A stretch of DNA of 64,000 bases from Bathynomus jamesi (taxonomy: Eukaryota; Arthropoda; Malacostraca; Isopoda; Cirolanidae): the NCBI GenBank assembly GCA_023014485.1, contig JAJOZX010002354.1, forward strand, positions 309,001 to 373,000. The letters run 5' to 3'. This document shows positions 55,023-64,000 of this stretch, one piece after another. The number at the start of each line of letters is the position of its first letter. The stretch's first letter is position 1. The notes below the pieces were generated by a model. That model did not search any database. It was not told the origin of the DNA and worked only from the letters and a program-made list of their open reading frames with translations. The translations under genes were made by a program, and so were the position numbers.

Positions 55023-55729
55023 AATTATTATTATTAAAAGTAGACATATATATATAGGTTGTTGAAACTGTGACTGAGTATAGATAGGTTTGCCACCCTG
55101 TCATGTAACCAGCTAGAGAACCAATTATCATTATTATAGGTCACCAGTCATATTCCAGAGTTAGGTTTTTGCTCATGCTTATTTGGCACTGATTATAGGT
55201 TGATTAACTCATGTGAGATAGGTTTGCCATAATTGTCAATGTTTATAGTTATTATTTTTATGTTGGTTATTTATTATTTATATGCTTTGATTTCATGAGT
55301 AAATTATGTTTTCCAGCGATCAATTATGAAGTCATGATTCCAGTTAATGTTTGTGGTTAATTGCCTGTTATGTTGTTATTATTGTTATTAATGGTGCTTG
55401 GTGCATGTAACTAATAATCTTGTGTTGTCTAGGCAACCAGTTGGGATTCAACTCGCGTGGTCCAGATTCATCAGGCTTGGATTGTGGGTCCCATCCAGTG
55501 GGAGCTACGCAGTTGGTGTCAACCACTGTTGGCCACTGGATCCGCCCTGAAATCAGGCCTGTGACCCTAACCCTACTAACTAGCCAGCCAATAAAGGAAT
55601 TGGAACTCAGGTCATAAAAGGGGGGGTCAAGTTTGGAGGGTAGCTAGGTTGGGACAAGGGTTAACATTCTGTGCAAGTCATTTCCGGTACTTGTCTCCCA
55701 CTTGTTTTCTATCCTTTCTGCCAAATCTC
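55023..55729 (+). other. Gypsy-A sequence before R: possible 3' LTR U3
   Basis: There is no gene. The AT-rich stretch repeats the words ATAGGTTTGCCA (55084 and 55217) and ends in a segment directly upstream of the LTR part shared with 17902. It does not match 17583-17901, the corresponding stretch of the 5' LTR. Confidence 0.4.
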
Positions 55730-56161
55730 ACTAAGGGTTATTGGGGCTCCAGGTGTTTTGTCAAGTGCGATTCATCGCCAGTCTTTTGTTATGTTTATAC
55801 TGTCACACTGAATAGTTGTTTATTTCAGATATAATAAAGAGAAAAACACGAGTAGTTTACTTCTATTAGGTCTACCTTTGAATTCTAGCCCTTTCTTGGA
55901 CCCTGAGCGGTTGGGTCTCCTACTCAGTGGAGAGTCAGATTGAGACACCTGCACTAGGGGAAGTCCTTTACAGTTAACGTGCGAGTCAGACCTGAATAAT
56001 CTGGAAATAAACCACTGACCAGAGAGGCATTCCTAGATACCAGAGGAGATTACATCTTTGCCCAGTCTCTTGACTATTCCGAACCCAGAAACGTGAAAAG
56101 GTGCTGGGTGGTTTGACAAAACAGATACTTGGGGACTACGGCCTACGCCGCCACCGTAGCA
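55730..56161 (+). repeat. Gypsy-A 3' LTR, R-U5 part
   Basis: The 432 bp match 17902-18334 with about ten substitutions and one single-base indel, ending CCGTAGCA. The next base starts hAT transposase coding sequence on the minus strand. Most differences are CG here against TG or CA in the 5' LTR. Confidence 0.88.
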
Positions 56162-57779
56162 ACACGCTTCAAGAATGTCCTCTTCATCTTTCCTCTTTTG
56201 CATAGGAGAACTGGAATTTGAGCTTCTTTCGCTTCCACTTTCATTACCTTCACTTTCATTTTCATTAGAATCATTACCACCTTCATCATTTTCAGTACCT
56301 ATGACTTTTTCAATCAGCCAGGATTTAGCCTGCTCTTTTTGATTTTGTTGAAAGAGAGATAACTTATACCGCGGATCTATTGCAGTCGCAGTCACATAAG
56401 CCCTGTTTTTCATTATGTTCAAAGACTTCCCATCATTACTCTCCAACAAGAAACATGCTCAAAGAGAAGTCAGGAGTTTTCTCTTTGTCGTTTGAACACC
56501 TTGGTCATCATGGCCAATCTTTGAAAGAAATCTTTGTAAAATACAAATGCTTGGGATTACAGAAGATAAAGTTGATTTTTCCAAACTCATTTCCTGAGTT
56601 AGTTGGAAGAATGGTTTTAATATTTTAAGGAGATTTCGTATCAGTGTCCACTCGAAGGATGTGATGGTAGGTAATTCACTATGATCAACCAAATACAGTT
56701 GCACTGGAATTTTTAATTTATATAATCTTTCTAGCATCAAATATGCACTGTTTCAACGTGTTGGGACATCTTGAACCAATAGGAGAGGCTCAAGGTTTTG
56801 CTGCACTTGAATGTGTTTGAAATTGTTACAGGCCAAAGGAGAATGATTAAAGTGAGTTGCAAGGCGGCGACTTTTTGCAAGGATATCAATTACACTCCTC
56901 TGAACCATAATTGAGTCACTAATAACCAGTTGGAGTAAATGAATGCTGCAGTGTATTGAAGGTATTTCAGCCAGGTCACTACCAAGAGCCATATCACTAG
57001 CTCCATCCCTCACCAATAAATTCCTCTTATTTGCATCAAGATCCCAACTATCCCACATAGAGCGAAACTTTTCAGATATATTCTTGCCAGTATACAACCC
57101 TGAGAAATGAGAGGCATGTAGCACAGCATTGTATCTTTCAAAATCTTTACCTATCCAGTGACCAGATAATGATATAAAACTTTCTTGAGGTTGTGCATGT
57201 CCATATATCTGAAGAAAAGCTGACATGCTTTACTTCTTCCAGCTTCTGAGCAATTTTAGACTTGAACTCATTATAAAGACGAGGAATTATAGTATCAGAG
57301 AAGTACCTTCTGCTCGGTAAGAGATATCTGGGTTGGAGGTCGGCCATTAGATCAATAAAACCATCATCTTCAACTAAAGTAAATGGCTGGTTGTCCAAAG
57401 CCATCATCATGCTAATTTTACAGTGAATCAGTACAGACCTGGAGTCATTGATGTCCCATATTTTTTTAGATGAAAAGCTTTCCTCTATTGAGATCTGCTT
57501 ACTCATTTGGTCCATTTTCTTTTCTTTCAGAGTACTACCAGTAGAAGTTGATGGTATAGCCTGTATTCTAACTATGCCTATTTCCTTTGATTCAGTCGCA
57601 GCTATTCTTTTTTTGTCATTTTCGTCTTTGGTTTCAGCATACTCTTTTGGGTGATTAATCTTCAAATGATTATGAAGAGGTGTTGAGCTAAAAGACTTTT
57701 GGCCATCTCTCTCCATCCCACGTTTGATATATAATCTTTTGGCAAATATTACACTTTGCAGTGATATCGCTAGGATCAT
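56162..57779 (-). pseudogene. hAT transposase, ZBED4-like, truncated and frameshifted
   Basis: The minus-strand order is BED-finger remnants with TPLHNHLKINHPKEYAE (about 57655-57700), a linker, VSFSSDIWTC (first catalytic Asp, about 57205-57235), SFISLSGHWIGKDFERYNAV, LLVRDGASDMALGSDLAEIP (second Asp, about 56970-57030), the H-x-LQLVI step, then the RWNS-like region, replaced by a stop after QDVPTR. After that come the all-helical insertion (FEWTLIRNLLKILKPFFQLT, about 56600-56660) and AYVTATAIDPRYKLSLF near 56360. A Ser/Glu/Asn tail (56190-56300) leads into DILEACC, where Gypsy-A cuts it. Frame changes near 57720, 57210, 56755 and 56450 show it is dead. Confidence 0.8.
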
Positions 57780-58064
57780 TTATTGTATACAGTGACCACA
57801 CAAAACTTGTCATGATTAATACTTAATAGTTTAATACAACACAAGAACCTGAAAGAGAACAAAACAGTTAAACTTCTGAATATACTTAAATTATTATTTA
57901 TCTTATATTTGGGAGGGCGCTTGCCCTGCAAAACAAAACAGAGCAATATGAGTGTAAACATAATATGGTACCTAATAATATATATCCAGCCAGATTGATA
58001 TGGCCATATCCAGCATATCCGGTATCCAGCCGGATGTGAAAAATTCATATCCAGTGCACCCCTA
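56162..58064 (-). mobile_element. BED-type hAT transposon, 5' part only
   Basis: The right end ATCCAGTGCACCCCTA at 58064 is a hAT-style terminus (TAGGGGTGCACTGGAT on the minus strand) with many ATATCCAGC/CCGGAT subterminal repeats at 57975-58055. The flanking 8 bases are TTTACAAC. The element is cut at 56161 by the Gypsy-A LTR, and its other half is not found in the window. Bases 57780-57975 are an intron or 5' untranslated region. Confidence 0.75.
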
Positions 58065-58072
58065 TTTACAAC

Positions 58073-58195
58073 ATGGTGATGATAAAGATATTGATGTCGC
58101 GCGTATGTGCGACTTTTATGATGAACTCACTTTGGACAATCCAACAAAGGTGGTCCTTGTTGGTAAAGCTCGGCCTTAGCCGAGAGCACCCAAGT
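58073..58195 (+). other. Short coding-like stretch, unidentified
   Basis: Just outside the hAT end an open stretch reads GDDKDIDVARMCDFYDELTL and DNPTKVVLVGKARP before a stop. The composition looks like protein rather than random AT-rich DNA, but it is only about 35 codons long and I recognise no family. It may be the site into which the BED-type hAT inserted. Confidence 0.25.
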
Positions 58196-58404
58196 AACAA
58201 TAAAACAGTTTCTACCAAGTTTTTTTCCCAAAGGGGTGAATAGAAACTTCACTTTTTAATTGGAGTTTTAGTTCACTCATATAATTTTTATTACACAAAG
58301 TATATACAGAATGAGGCACTGAAGGAGGAAAATAAATTTACAGCCTCTTACAAAAACCACTAAAAATCAGGTTTACAGGGGGACAGGTTCGACCTCTTTT
58401 CACA

Positions 58405-58610
58405 ATAGCTCAAGCAGGAATTTAAAGCGAGGAGGCTTGTCCTCCTCGAGTAAGGGTTAAGGCAGGAATTTAAGGGGAAAGAGGTGCACCCTCTGGTAAC
58501 AATGGCCTGGCAGGAATTTAAGGGGGGAGGGCGCAAACTCTCATGACAATGGCCTCAGCAGGAATTTAAGGCGAGGGGGGGGGCTCGGCTTCCTCAGGAA
58601 TGATTTAATT
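58405..58610. repeat. Short tandem repeat with GCAGGAATTTAA core
   Basis: Four units at about 58413, 58463, 58512 and 58558 share GCAGGAATTTAA followed by a G/A-rich segment, spaced roughly 46-50 bp. Neighbouring bases 58196-58404 and 58611-58667 hold nothing that I recognise. Confidence 0.75.
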
Positions 58611-58667
58611 TACAATACAAGAAATAAATAAGCCTCAATTTTGGGGGAGTGCAGTTGAGGGTTAAGC

Positions 58668-59075
58668 TGTGGGGCCGCGCAGTTAATTTTCCGCATTTAT
58701 ATTATTTTTATATTAGTTACCGACAAACCAATTTTGCGCGTACCAAATTGTATATATTTTATCACTGTGTAATTTTAAGAATCATATATAATCTTTATAA
58801 ATAAGTATTGTACATAAATTTATATATATATATTTAATTAATTCAGCTGTATATAAAATAACAAAATCTTCTGTAAAATAACCTCAGCCAACCAAGAACT
58901 CAATAAACTCTGAAAACGACCGGCTTTTCCTTCAAGACGCCAACCCCCAAACGACAGGGAGAGAAGAGGACACGAGAGGCCCCTAAAAGAGATACCCAAC
59001 AAAGCGATAGCTTGCCTCTCGTATCCTTCATTCTTCCCGGCAACTACAAGTAGCACCAAGAAGGAACCAGCTACA
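58668..59075 (+). repeat. Gypsy-B 5' LTR
   Basis: It begins TGTGGGGCCGCGCAG and ends CAGCTACA. A TATA-rich stretch lies around 58815-58855 and CAATAAACTCTGAAAAC near 58901. It is preceded by AAGC. Confidence 0.95.
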
Positions 59076-59076
59076 A

Positions 59077-59094
59077 TTGGTGACCCCGGAGTGA
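59077..59094 (+). other. Gypsy-B primer-binding site
   Basis: TTGGTGACCCCGGAGTGA lies one base after the LTR. The TGG start fits a tRNA 3' end, and the TGGTGACCCCG form is common in Gypsy elements. The tRNA was not determined. Confidence 0.7.
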
Positions 59095-59227
59095 CCCGAA
59101 GCAGCCAGCGGAAGCAGCATCCTTCAGTCGCCGGGCGGAACAAACCGAAGCCACGCCTCTTCGCCGCCCACCCGTAGTAGCCGGTCGGAACCAAAGCAGA
59201 AGCAGACCTGAATTACATTCCCGCAAG

Positions 59228-59719
59228 ATGGAATCTGTTGAATCAGGAGTGCACCATGTCACCATCAAGCCACCCACGTTCTCTGAAGCGTCGGCCGCAG
59301 GATGGTTCTCCATCATGGAGGCACAATTCCACATTTCCAGAATAACATCCGAAGAGACCAAATTTTTCCATGTTCTAGCCTCGTTACCCCCGAAGTCGTC
59401 TCACGAATTTCAGCAGTAACTCTCTCCAACAAGTCGTACACCGATTTAAAAGAAGAAATCGTGAGTCATTACGAAAAGACGAAGCCAGAACTCTTCGAAC
59501 GACTCATCTCCAACACTCCTCTCACTGGAAAGCCCTCCCAATTCCTTCAAGATATCCACCAAACGGCACTGAAGGTGGGCGTCAGCGATGATTTGGTGAA
59601 GCATAAATTCATCCAGGCGCTCCCATCCTCAATAGCGCCCGTCGTAGCAGCACAAAAGGAGCTGACGCTAACTCAACTCGGCTAACTAGCCGATGGGTTA
59701 ATACCGTTCGCTTTCCCCT

Positions 59720-59751
<32 letters not shown>

Positions 59752-60001
59752 CCAAGCCTACGTGGCGCCAACGTCAACTCGAGCCAATACAAGCCCAAGA
59801 ACGAATATCCCCATCGGCCTAAAACCCTTCAGCGAGAATCAGCGGCCGGTGGTGTGCCGCGCGCACCTTTATTATGGCCCCCAAGCAAGGACCTGCAGGC
59901 CATGGTGCAAGTGGCCAAATAAAGATGACGCCAAGCTGCTCCCCTCGTCACGCCCAAATTCAAGATCTTCCTCACCATCAAGAGAAACGTCGGAAAACTA
60001 G
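59228..60001 (+). pseudogene. Gypsy-B gag with one frame change and a poly(C) run
   Basis: ATG 59228 begins MESVESGVHHVTIKPPTFSE, with SAAGWFSIMEAQFHISRIT typical of arthropod Gypsy gag. Near 59395 one base appears missing, since the family-like sequence goes on in another frame (VVSRISAVTLSNKSYTDLKE) to LTLTQLG. Then 59720-59748 is a run of 29 C that destroys coding sense. After it, RAHLYYGPQARTCRPWCKWP is the usual C-terminal Cys/His gag motif. The frame ends at TAG 59999-60001, and pol continues in the same frame. The run may be real or a sequencing artefact. Confidence 0.78.
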
Positions 60002-62257
60002 ATAAGCAGGCCAATCTCAGTCGCAGCTCGCATCGCCAGTCTGAAGGTCAATTTTATCATTGACACAGGAGCGAGCATCTCAATTTTACCACCAACTTGT
60101 GTCAATGATTGTCAACTCCACCCAACCGCAGTAAAGATTTCCACCGCAAACGGTCAGCCGCTCGAAATATTCGGAGAAGTAACACTGGACATATCAATTC
60201 CTAAATTACGAAGAATATTCAGGTGGCCATTCGTCGTCGCCCAAGTCTCCAGTCCACTTCTCGGCGCCGATTTTCTATCCCATTATGACATCCTTGTGGA
60301 CTGCAAGCATGGCATTTTGAAGGATAGAGCAACAACTCTTCAAGCCACTACTAAACCTGTGCAATCCAAAGACCTTCACCTCATCAATATTAACCCTACC
60401 GACAAATTACCTCAAGAAATCAGGAACCTGCTTGACAAGTACTCCTCACTACTGAAACCAGCTCAACCGCAGAAAGTTTCCACCAACACTGTCAAGCATA
60501 CCATCGACACTGGCAGCGCACCACCAGTGTTTGCAAGCCCTCGACGTCTTCCACCCGATAAATTATCCTCAGCTAAGGCTACTTTCAACAACTTACTTCA
60601 AGATGGAATTATAGAACCCTCAAAATCACCATGGGCCTCACCGTTACACCTCGTTCCGAAGAAGATACCAGGCGAATGGCGGGCGTGTGGTGATTATAGA
60701 AGCCTAAACGCTGTCACGAAACCGGACAGATATCCACTTCCTCATATAAGAAGTCTGTCAACATCTCTGCACGGAAAATCATGCTTTAGCAAAATCGATC
60801 TAGTCAGAGCATATCACCAAATTCCAGTCCACCCAGAAGATATCGAGAAAACGGCTATAACAACTCCATTTGGTTTATTTCAGTATTTATACATGCCATT
60901 TGGTTTAAGAAACGCCCCTGCAACATTTCAACGCTTCATGGATACAATTTTCAGAGGAGTTGACTGCGTATTTGTGTATCTCGACGATATTTTAGTCCAT
61001 TCAAATAACGCAGTTGACCATTTGAAAGACTTAGAACGCGTATTCAAGATCCTTCAAGAACACAATTTAAGAATTTCCTTAGAAAAATGCATATTTCAGC
61101 AATCCAAAATTGAATTTCTGGGTCATGAAGTTTCCCCAGCAGGCATTCGTCCTCCTGTAAACAAAGTCTCCGAAATTCAAGATATTCCCCAACCGCAAGA
61201 TTACCAAAGCCTCAGAAGATTCCTAGGAATGACGGGATTCTATCGCCATATGATACCCCGTTACGCCGATTTAGTCTCACCTTTAAGTGAAATCGTCAGA
61301 ACTCAAGTCAAAAGCAAAAGTCTACAGTGGAACGACGAAGCAATTCAAGCCTTTCAAGATGTCAAGGATGCACTACGGAACGCCGTTACGCTTTGTCATC
61401 CTCTTCCATCAAGCTCAATCCTTCATTTAGTTACGGACTGCTCACAAATAGCAGCTGGAGCAGTTCTTCATCAAATAATCGACAGCACACCAGTTCCCAT
61501 CGCCTTCTTTTCCAAGAAATTAACTACAACTCAGCAAGCGTACGCCGCATACGATAGAGAATTACTCGCAGCATACCTAGCCGTCCTGCATTTCCGTCAA
61601 TTTTTAGAAGGTCGTCAAGTAATACTCTTCACGGATCACAAACCGATGGTTTCTGCCTACAAGAGTCCCTTACGAGCCAAGACAGACCGACAACAACGTC
61701 ATTGGTCTGCCATCACGGAATACGTATGCGATGTAATACATATCTGTGGATCCGAAAACGTCGTAGCGGACTGCCTTTCACGCAACGTAAACGCAGTACA
61801 TATCGACGCTTTCGATTTATCAGCAATCGCGGAATCTCAACAAAAAGATCAAGAAACGCAAGAATTTCTCCCACGTCTCAAGCCGTTCCCGTTTCCAGAA
61901 AATACAACTTTATATTGCGATACATCCACGCCATATCCCCGTCCTTTTGTTCCCAAGCAGCATCGATCTTCCATCTTCAATCAATTTCATAATATTTCTC
62001 ATCCAGGCATCAAGCAATCACTTCGTATCATTAAATCAAGATACTTTTGGCCCTCAATGAATAAGGATATTCGAACTTGGTCCCGAAATTGTGAATCATG
62101 TCAATCCTCAAAAATTTCTCGCCATACAAAATCAGAAATAACCCCCTTCGATTTACCAAGTTCAAGATTTGAAACGGTACATATCGACATCGTCGGTCCC
62201 TTACGCCAACCACTTTGCCCGGTCAAACATATCCTTCCCCATATAGATATCTCCTAA
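60002..62257 (+). CDS. Gypsy-B pol: protease, RT, RNase H, integrase N-terminus
   Basis: The frame is open from just after the gag TAG. Protease is [16 protein letters not shown] near 60047, with [12 protein letters not shown] near 60255. RT has [51 protein letters not shown], catalytic YLDDILVH (about 60979) and FLGHEVSP. RNase H has [16 protein letters not shown] (about 61430), [18 protein letters not shown] and VVADCLSR. The integrase zinc domain ([12 protein letters not shown], then CESCQSS) and the first catalytic Asp (VHIDIVGPL near 62180) follow. The frame is lost near 62215-62230 and ends at 62257. No env-like gene is seen. Confidence 0.93.
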   Translation: MSRPISVAARIASLKVNFIIDTGASISILPPTCVNDCQLHPTAVKISTANGQPLEIFGEVTLDISIPKLRRIFRWPFVVAQVSSPLLGADFLSHYDILVDCKHGILKDRATTLQATTKPVQSKDLHLININPTDKLPQEIRNLLDKYSSLLKPAQPQKVSTNTVKHTIDTGSAPPVFASPRRLPPDKLSSAKATFNNLLQDGIIEPSKSPWASPLHLVPKKIPGEWRACGDYRSLNAVTKPDRYPLPHIRSLSTSLHGKSCFSKIDLVRAYHQIPVHPEDIEKTAITTPFGLFQYLYMPFGLRNAPATFQRFMDTIFRGVDCVFVYLDDILVHSNNAVDHLKDLERVFKILQEHNLRISLEKCIFQQSKIEFLGHEVSPAGIRPPVNKVSEIQDIPQPQDYQSLRRFLGMTGFYRHMIPRYADLVSPLSEIVRTQVKSKSLQWNDEAIQAFQDVKDALRNAVTLCHPLPSSSILHLVTDCSQIAAGAVLHQIIDSTPVPIAFFSKKLTTTQQAYAAYDRELLAAYLAVLHFRQFLEGRQVILFTDHKPMVSAYKSPLRAKTDRQQRHWSAITEYVCDVIHICGSENVVADCLSRNVNAVHIDAFDLSAIAESQQKDQETQEFLPRLKPFPFPENTTLYCDTSTPYPRPFVPKQHRSSIFNQFHNISHPGIKQSLRIIKSRYFWPSMNKDIRTWSRNCESCQSSKISRHTKSEITPFDLPSSRFETVHIDIVGPLRQPLCPVKHILPHIDIS

Positions 62258-63192
62258 CCTGCATCGATCGTGCCACAAGATGGATAGAAGCATATCCTCT
62301 GATTGATACTACAGCCACATCAATAGCACACGCATTTCTCGATGTATGGATTTCAAGATTTGGTGTACCACTGCAAGTCATAACGGACCGCGGATCCCAA
62401 TTCGAATCCGAACTCTTTAGGGAACTCTCAGCTCTCATCGGATTTCACCGACTAAGAACTTTGTCGTATCGCCCTCAGACCAACGGAATAATTGAAAGAT
62501 CTCATCGCACCATCAAGACAGCAATCATCGCTCGAAAACAAGATTGGCTCCCCGCTTTACCCATAGTTCTCCTTGGTTTACGCAGTCTCCCCAACGAATC
62601 GGGTTATTCACCGTTCACCACCGTCACCGGAACCACCCTATTATGCCCGAGGCCAATGATCGCCAATTCGTCGTCAAAATCCAATTCAAAATTCATCTCC
62701 GAATTAGCCAAGAAAATGACGCAAATCGATTTCGCCCAACTCTCTCAAGGAAACATTCACTCAGCCCCCAAATCATTCATTCCATCGGAACTCCACAAAT
62801 CAAGCCACGTATGGGTACGCATCGACCGCGTTCGAAAACCATTCGAGGCACCATATCAAGGACCTTTCCGTGTTCTCGAACGCCACGATAAGTACTTCGT
62901 AATAGAAAAAACTAACGGATCATCAGAAGCCATTTCAATTAATCGTTTAAAACCGGCGTATATAGTTTCAGGTCCCACACAGGTACCGGGCGCACAATCG
63001 GACGACATCGGATCGGAGAAAAAGCACGCAAGGAAAAAGGACGATGGAGGACGCACCTCGGAGGTAGCAAATACAGACCTCAGGACGGGCGCGCAGGACA
63101 ACGCAACAACCGGAAACGAGGCCGACCGAGGATCAACGCGAGCTGGACGAAGGATCCGATTCAAATCAAGACCCGAATATTTCTACTTTTGA
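62215..63192 (+). CDS. Gypsy-B integrase core and C-terminal domain (shifted frame)
   Basis: This continues pol in another frame after a single-base change near 62215-62230. It starts in the core ([20 protein letters not shown]), with the second catalytic Asp in [11 protein letters not shown] (about 62380) and the Glu in [13 protein letters not shown] (about 62490). The C-terminal SH3-like module is [20 protein letters not shown] near 62860. A charged, disordered tail ends at 63192. With the frame change the present copy cannot make an integrase from one frame unless by frameshifting. Confidence 0.92.
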   Translation: MPGQTYPSPYRYLLTCIDRATRWIEAYPLIDTTATSIAHAFLDVWISRFGVPLQVITDRGSQFESELFRELSALIGFHRLRTLSYRPQTNGIIERSHRTIKTAIIARKQDWLPALPIVLLGLRSLPNESGYSPFTTVTGTTLLCPRPMIANSSSKSNSKFISELAKKMTQIDFAQLSQGNIHSAPKSFIPSELHKSSHVWVRIDRVRKPFEAPYQGPFRVLERHDKYFVIEKTNGSSEAISINRLKPAYIVSGPTQVPGAQSDDIGSEKKHARKKDDGGRTSEVANTDLRTGAQDNATTGNEADRGSTRAGRRIRFKSRPEYFYF

Positions 63193-63226
63193 TATACGTG
63201 CTCCGCTTCTCGGGGTGGGCAAGTAG

Positions 63227-63635
63227 TGTGGGGCCGCGCAGTTAATTTTCCGCATTTATATTATTTTTATATTAGTTACCGACAAACCAATTTTGCGCGT
63301 ACCAAATTGTATATATTTTATCACTGTGTAATTTTAAGAATCATATATAATCTTTATAAATAAGTATTGTACATAAATTTATATATATATATTTAATTAA
63401 TTCAGCTGTATATAAAATAACAAAATCTTCTGTAAAATAACCTCAGCCAACCAAGAACTCAATAAACTCTGAAAACGACCGGCTTTTCCTTCAAGACGCC
63501 AACCCCCCAAACGACAGGGAGAGAAGAGGACACGAGAGGCCCCTAAAAGAGATACCCAACAAAGCGATAGCTTGCCTCTCGTATCCTTCATTCTTCCCGG
63601 CAACTACAAGTAGCACCAAGAAGGAACCAGCTACA
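63227..63635 (+). repeat. Gypsy-B 3' LTR
   Basis: It begins TGTGGGGCCGCGCAG and ends CAGCTACA, followed by AAGC. Just upstream (63200-63226) is CTTCTCGGGGTGGGCAAGTAG, the expected polypurine tract position. Confidence 0.95.
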
Positions 63636-63639
63636 AAGC

Positions 63640-64000
63640 TCCCACTTTAACTGGAGAGCTAAAGAATTCTAACGTTAAGCATAACTTAAGCATCCAACGA
63701 AATTTAGAAAGATAAAAAGATTAACAAAAAAAATACTAATTTTTATAAGGTATACACTTTTGGATGGTGACAATGTCGGGGTGCCGACATGTACAAAGTA
63801 CATTAAGTACATTATATTAAATTATTACCATTAATTACAATTTTAGCAATTTGTTAATTAACATATCTGATACTGAAGTAATCTAAATATGTGATACAAT
63901 TTATATAATGAAGGAGAGTTCTCCGTCGTTCTATAATTTAAAGGGGATTAATAACAATGTTGTATATTTATAGTTAACAGTAATTTTGCCAAATTATGTC
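63640..64000. other. AT-rich flank without recognised features
   Basis: There is no open reading frame of note, no repeat that I can match elsewhere in the window, and no RNA gene. A small palindrome around GTCGGGGTGCCGAC lies near 63777. The stretch continues the sequence seen left of 58664. Confidence 0.6.

Larger units (their letters stand above)
17583..56161 (+). mobile_element. Gypsy-A: Ty3/Gypsy retrotransposon with nested insertions
   Basis: The pieces gag, protease, RT, RNase H, OTU-like, second protease-like, integrase and acidic tail lie in order on the plus strand. They are separated by insertions at 20252-24059, 25730-29540, 30821-43335 and 47837-55015. Removing each insertion with one target-duplication copy joins coding sequence on both sides, so the interior from 18400 to 46335 is one element. 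Without the insertions it would be about 11-12 kb. The 3' LTR end (56161) abuts a broken hAT gene. No matching flank or target duplication was found at the 5' side. Confidence 0.8.
58668..63635 (+). mobile_element. Gypsy-B: young Ty3/Gypsy retrotransposon
   Basis: LTRs of 408 and 409 bp (58668-59075, 63227-63635) differ by one C in a C-run and little else that I can see. AAGC at 58664-58667 and 63636-63639 is the target duplication. The interior has gag, protease, RT, RNase H and integrase on the plus strand. Near identity of the LTRs implies a recent insertion, yet gag and integrase each contain a single-base frame change. Confidence 0.96.

Overview
This window is animal (metazoan) DNA made almost entirely of transposable elements. 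I found no bacterial-type operon, tRNA, rRNA, CRISPR array or ordinary single-copy host gene. The mix fits an invertebrate and most probably an arthropod: Ty3/Gypsy and BEL/Pao LTR retrotransposons, Jockey/CR1-type LINEs, many hAT-type DNA transposons with 8-bp target duplications, a Sola-like element, and GT-AG introns inside transposase genes. Species assignment is inference.

Left part (1-8355): an old LINE (minus strand) is broken by two opposed copies of a zinc-finger DNA transposon ('TE1', 1-1135 partial, 3382-6726 whole). The LINE 3' half, carrying a 281-bp hAT miniature element, occurs twice in direct orientation (1734-3381, 6729-8355). Then come a minisatellite (about 8440-8730), an ORF1/gag-like reading frame (8895-9369 and 13694-13892) split by a 4.3-kb Sola-like transposon (9370-13689, CTAA duplicated), a (TA)n tract, and a short TIR element (about 13993-17538) split by a 3.0-kb hAT-like transposon with an uninterrupted 785-codon gene (14126-17128).

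Centre (about 17.6-56.16 kb): one Gypsy element ('Gypsy-A') swollen to about 38 kb by insertions nested up to four deep. Its order, read across the insertions, is 5' LTR, gag with two zinc knuckles, protease 1, reverse transcriptase, RNase H, an OTU-like domain, a second retropepsin-like domain, integrase, and a long acidic Ser/Glu-rich tail. Inserted in it are two copies of one ZMYM1-type hAT in opposite orientation (20252-24059, 25730-29540), a 12.5-kb BEL/Pao element (30821-43335) and a LINE (47837-55015). The BEL element itself holds a 988-bp hAT-type element and a LINE; that LINE holds a 295-bp hAT miniature element. The second LINE copy holds a 5.36-kb TIR transposon (48584-53946) encoding an about 1,450-residue protein with FEN/PIN-like and CXC-like regions. 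The two LINE copies act as empty sites for each other's insertions.

Right part (56.16-64 kb): a broken BED-type hAT transposase gene abutting the Gypsy 3' LTR, a short tandem repeat, and a young Gypsy element ('Gypsy-B', 58668-63635) with near-identical LTRs and an AAGC target duplication.

The most interesting points are the Gypsy-A architecture (OTU-like domain plus a second protease-like domain, with Ser where the OTU catalytic Cys should be), the nuclease-like 5.36-kb transposon, and a stratigraphy in which most insertions are proved by target duplications or empty sites. Nearly all genes carry frameshifts or stops; the best preserved are the 785-codon hAT-like gene, the 5.36-kb element's gene, and Gypsy-B pol.
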